5,903 nucleotides of DNA from Acidobacteriota bacterium. Lineage in GTDB: Bacteria; Acidobacteriota; Blastocatellia; Pyrinomonadales; Pyrinomonadaceae. The stretch covers positions 1 through 5,903 of the forward strand of contig QHXE01000436.1 of NCBI GenBank assembly GCA_003222835.1, given 5' to 3'. Positions within the stretch are counted from its first letter, which is position 1. Each line of letters opens with the position of its first letter. The notes under the pieces were generated by a model, which was given only the letters and a program-made list of their open reading frames with translations, did no database searches and was not told where the DNA came from. Position numbers and translations under genes: made by a program. This document shows, one piece after another, positions 4,805 to 5,903 of the stretch.

Positions 4805-5294
4805 CAGCTCGCTCGACATCCAGATTGTTGAGACCGATTTTCCGTCGGTGCGCGAGGTCGATCTGAAATTAATCGAATTGGGAAAGCAGATTGACGCAGT
4901 GATTGTCACGAACGACTTCAATCTGAATAAGGTCGCACAACTGCGCGGTGTCAACGTTCTCAACATCAATGAACTGGCAAATGCTCTGAAGCCCGTAGTG
5001 TTGCCGGGCGAAGCGATGCGCGTTTTTATCCTGAAGGAAGGTAAGGAATACAACCAGGGGGTGGCCTATCTGGACGACGGCACGATGGTGGTCGTCGACA
5101 ATGCGCGGCGATTGATTGGAAGAAACGCAGACATTGCCGTCACCAGTGTCCTGCAAACGACCGCCGGCAAAATGATTTTCGGACGGCTTTGCGAAGAAAG
5201 TGAGGGCGCGGGAAATGGTGAGCGATCGCGGCGGTCATTGCGCGAAGTGCGATCGGGACCGGCGTTGACGCGGATCAACGACACGGAATCATGA
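4794..5294 (+). CDS. 3' fragment of the PIN/TRAM protein: second half of PIN and TRAM
   Basis: This frame can be read from TTG 4794, but no ribosome binding site supports that start and real homology begins near codon 4 (NSSLDIQ). It carries the rest of the PIN domain: the acids D23 in REVDLKL and D41 in TNDFNLNK. A TRAM domain follows at about 70-132 (LPGEAMRVFILKEGKE, AYLDDGTMVVVDNARR, VTSVLQTTAGKMIFGR). TRAM domains are small beta barrels that bind RNA. The last 34 residues are a non-conserved, charged extension. The fragment is unlikely to be translated on its own unless by reinitiation at the overlapping stop. Confidence 0.7.
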   Translation: MPTNSSLDIQIVETDFPSVREVDLKLIELGKQIDAVIVTNDFNLNKVAQLRGVNVLNINELANALKPVVLPGEAMRVFILKEGKEYNQGVAYLDDGTMVVVDNARRLIGRNADIAVTSVLQTTAGKMIFGRLCEESEGAGNGERSRRSLREVRSGPALTRINDTES

Positions 5295-5336
5295 TCGAGC
5301 AGTCCGCAAGATAGAGCAAAACAGAAGGGAATAGCT

Positions 5337-5903
5337 ATGGCGCAGCAGCTTCAAGAAAGAGCTGAACTTCAACGTTCAGGCTCAACACTGCCCAGGATGA
5401 CCTACGAGGAGTTTCTCGATTGGGCCGACGAGGACACGTGGGCTGAATGGGTTGATGGGGAGGTGATCATATTGAGTCCGGCGTCGTTGCTGCATCAAGC
5501 TTTGGATACCTTTCTGCTGAGCGTGCTGACCTCCTTTGTCAGCTTTCGAGATTTGGGCATTGTCCTTGGTCCGCCATTCCAGATGAAAACAGGGCCGGAC
5601 CTGCCGGGGCGCGAGCCTGACGTGATTTTCGTCGCCCGCGAGCACCTCGACCGGCTGAGAGATGTTTATCTCGATGGCCCGGCCGATCTGGTCGTAGAAA
5701 TTGTTAGTCCCGACAGCCGGACGCGGGATAGCCAGGACAAATTGCACGAGTATGAAGAAGGTGGCGTGCCCGAATACTGGGTGCTTGATCCGTTTCGAAG
5801 AGAAGCGAAGTTTTATCAGCTTGGCGAGGATGGTTCCTATTATTTCGTGGCCCCTGACGAGAATGGCGTCTACGAAAGCGCTGTGTTGAAAGGCTTGCGG
5901 CTG
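5337..5903 (+). CDS. Uma2-family PD-(D/E)XK nuclease-fold protein, 3' end cut by window
   Basis: 189 codons are visible and the frame is still open at the window edge. Uma2 proteins have a restriction-endonuclease-like fold, are expanded in cyanobacteria and other environmental bacteria, and have no settled role. Hallmarks: TYEEFLDWADED (22-33), WVDGEVIILSP (38-48), REPDVIFVAREH (92-103) with D95, DLVVEIVSPDSRTRD (117-131) with E121, then DKLHEYEEGGVPEYWVLDP (134-152) with K135. D95, E121 and K135 form the expected metal-binding triad. AAGGGA at 5325-5330 lies 6 nt before ATG 5337, a good ribosome binding site. The gene begins 42 bp after the broken PIN/TRAM gene on the same strand and may share its transcript. 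The family is clear; a typical length is near 190-200 residues, so only a few residues are probably missing. Confidence 0.92.
   Translation, partial: MAQQLQERAELQRSGSTLPRMTYEEFLDWADEDTWAEWVDGEVIILSPASLLHQALDTFLLSVLTSFVSFRDLGIVLGPPFQMKTGPDLPGREPDVIFVAREHLDRLRDVYLDGPADLVVEIVSPDSRTRDSQDKLHEYEEGGVPEYWVLDPFRREAKFYQLGEDGSYYFVAPDENGVYESAVLKGLRL

Larger units (their letters stand above)
4268..5294 (+). pseudogene. Disrupted YacL-like membrane PIN/TRAM protein
   Basis: The two halves together make one YacL-type protein: four membrane segments, a PIN nuclease-fold domain and a C-terminal TRAM domain. Family members, such as B. subtilis YacL, are membrane-tethered PIN proteins of poorly defined function. 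Here the upstream frame reads through the PIN start (ILDTSVIIDGR) to RELQQVAD and stops at TAA 4802-4804. The continuation (SLDIQIVETDF) is in a different frame. In intact relatives about 20 residues lie between these points, including a conserved KRNRGRRGLD stretch; that block is absent. The missing length must be 2 modulo 3 to restore the frame, roughly 60-70 nt. Both flanks are otherwise free of stops and well conserved, so the lesion is recent or is an assembly artefact. The block was judged from memory of the family, not by alignment. Confidence 0.8.

Noticed and set aside
4790..4815. Programmed ribosomal frameshift joining the two PIN/TRAM halves
   Set aside because: There is no slippery sequence, and a frameshift would not restore the missing block of about 20 conserved residues.
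4358..5053. A 231-codon minus-strand open frame crossing the PIN/TRAM break, the longest closed frame in the window
   Set aside because: It lies antisense to clearly conserved PIN/TRAM sequence. Its product is rich in His/Arg/Gln runs with no recognisable fold, the typical shadow of a GC-biased gene. Its continuity across the junction is accidental.
4268..5903. PIN plus Uma2 genes as a toxin-antitoxin or defence module
   Set aside because: The PIN protein is the membrane YacL type, not a VapC toxin, and no antitoxin-like gene is adjacent. Uma2 genes occur in many unrelated contexts, so adjacency alone is not evidence.

Overview
The window looks like a chromosomal segment from an environmental, moderately GC-rich Gram-negative bacterium. 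An Acidobacteriota lineage (Blastocatellia-like) is my best guess. It rests on the style of the YacL-like PIN/TRAM protein, a Uma2 nuclease gene, a stand-alone RRM protein and many short dispersed repeats. This is inference from remembered family sequences, not a search. No phage, plasmid, CRISPR, rRNA or tRNA signal is visible.

Layout. Positions 1-507 hold no convincing gene: two dispersed palindromic repeats, a possible promoter and a hairpin-rich leader. That leader precedes a small RRM RNA-binding protein (508-792), which ends at a clear intrinsic terminator. Next are an exported rhodanese-like protein (1114-1626) and a lipoprotein with two Tudor-like repeats (1753-2223). A repeat-rich gap (2224-2659) carries a 146-bp nested inverted-repeat element. 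The Tat-exported methionine sulfoxide reductase MsrB (2660-3268) follows, and its linker contains a dispersed repeat translated in frame. A convergent hypothetical gene lies on the minus strand (3367-3747), and heptanucleotide arrays lie near each of its ends. After a 500-bp gap comes a membrane PIN/TRAM protein (4268-5294). It is broken in the middle of its PIN domain: the frame shifts and a conserved block of about 20 residues is missing. A Uma2-family nuclease gene (5337 to the window end) is cut off by the edge.

How the genes fit together. I see no single coherent system. The rhodanese-like protein, the lipoprotein and MsrB are all predicted to act in the cell envelope. MsrB fits a role in repairing oxidised envelope proteins, but shared function is not demonstrated and the genes appear to be separate transcription units. 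The most noteworthy content is repeat biology: five kinds of short repeat in 5.9 kb, two of which contribute codons to msrB. The disrupted PIN/TRAM gene is the other point of note. It could be a real recent deletion or an assembly error.
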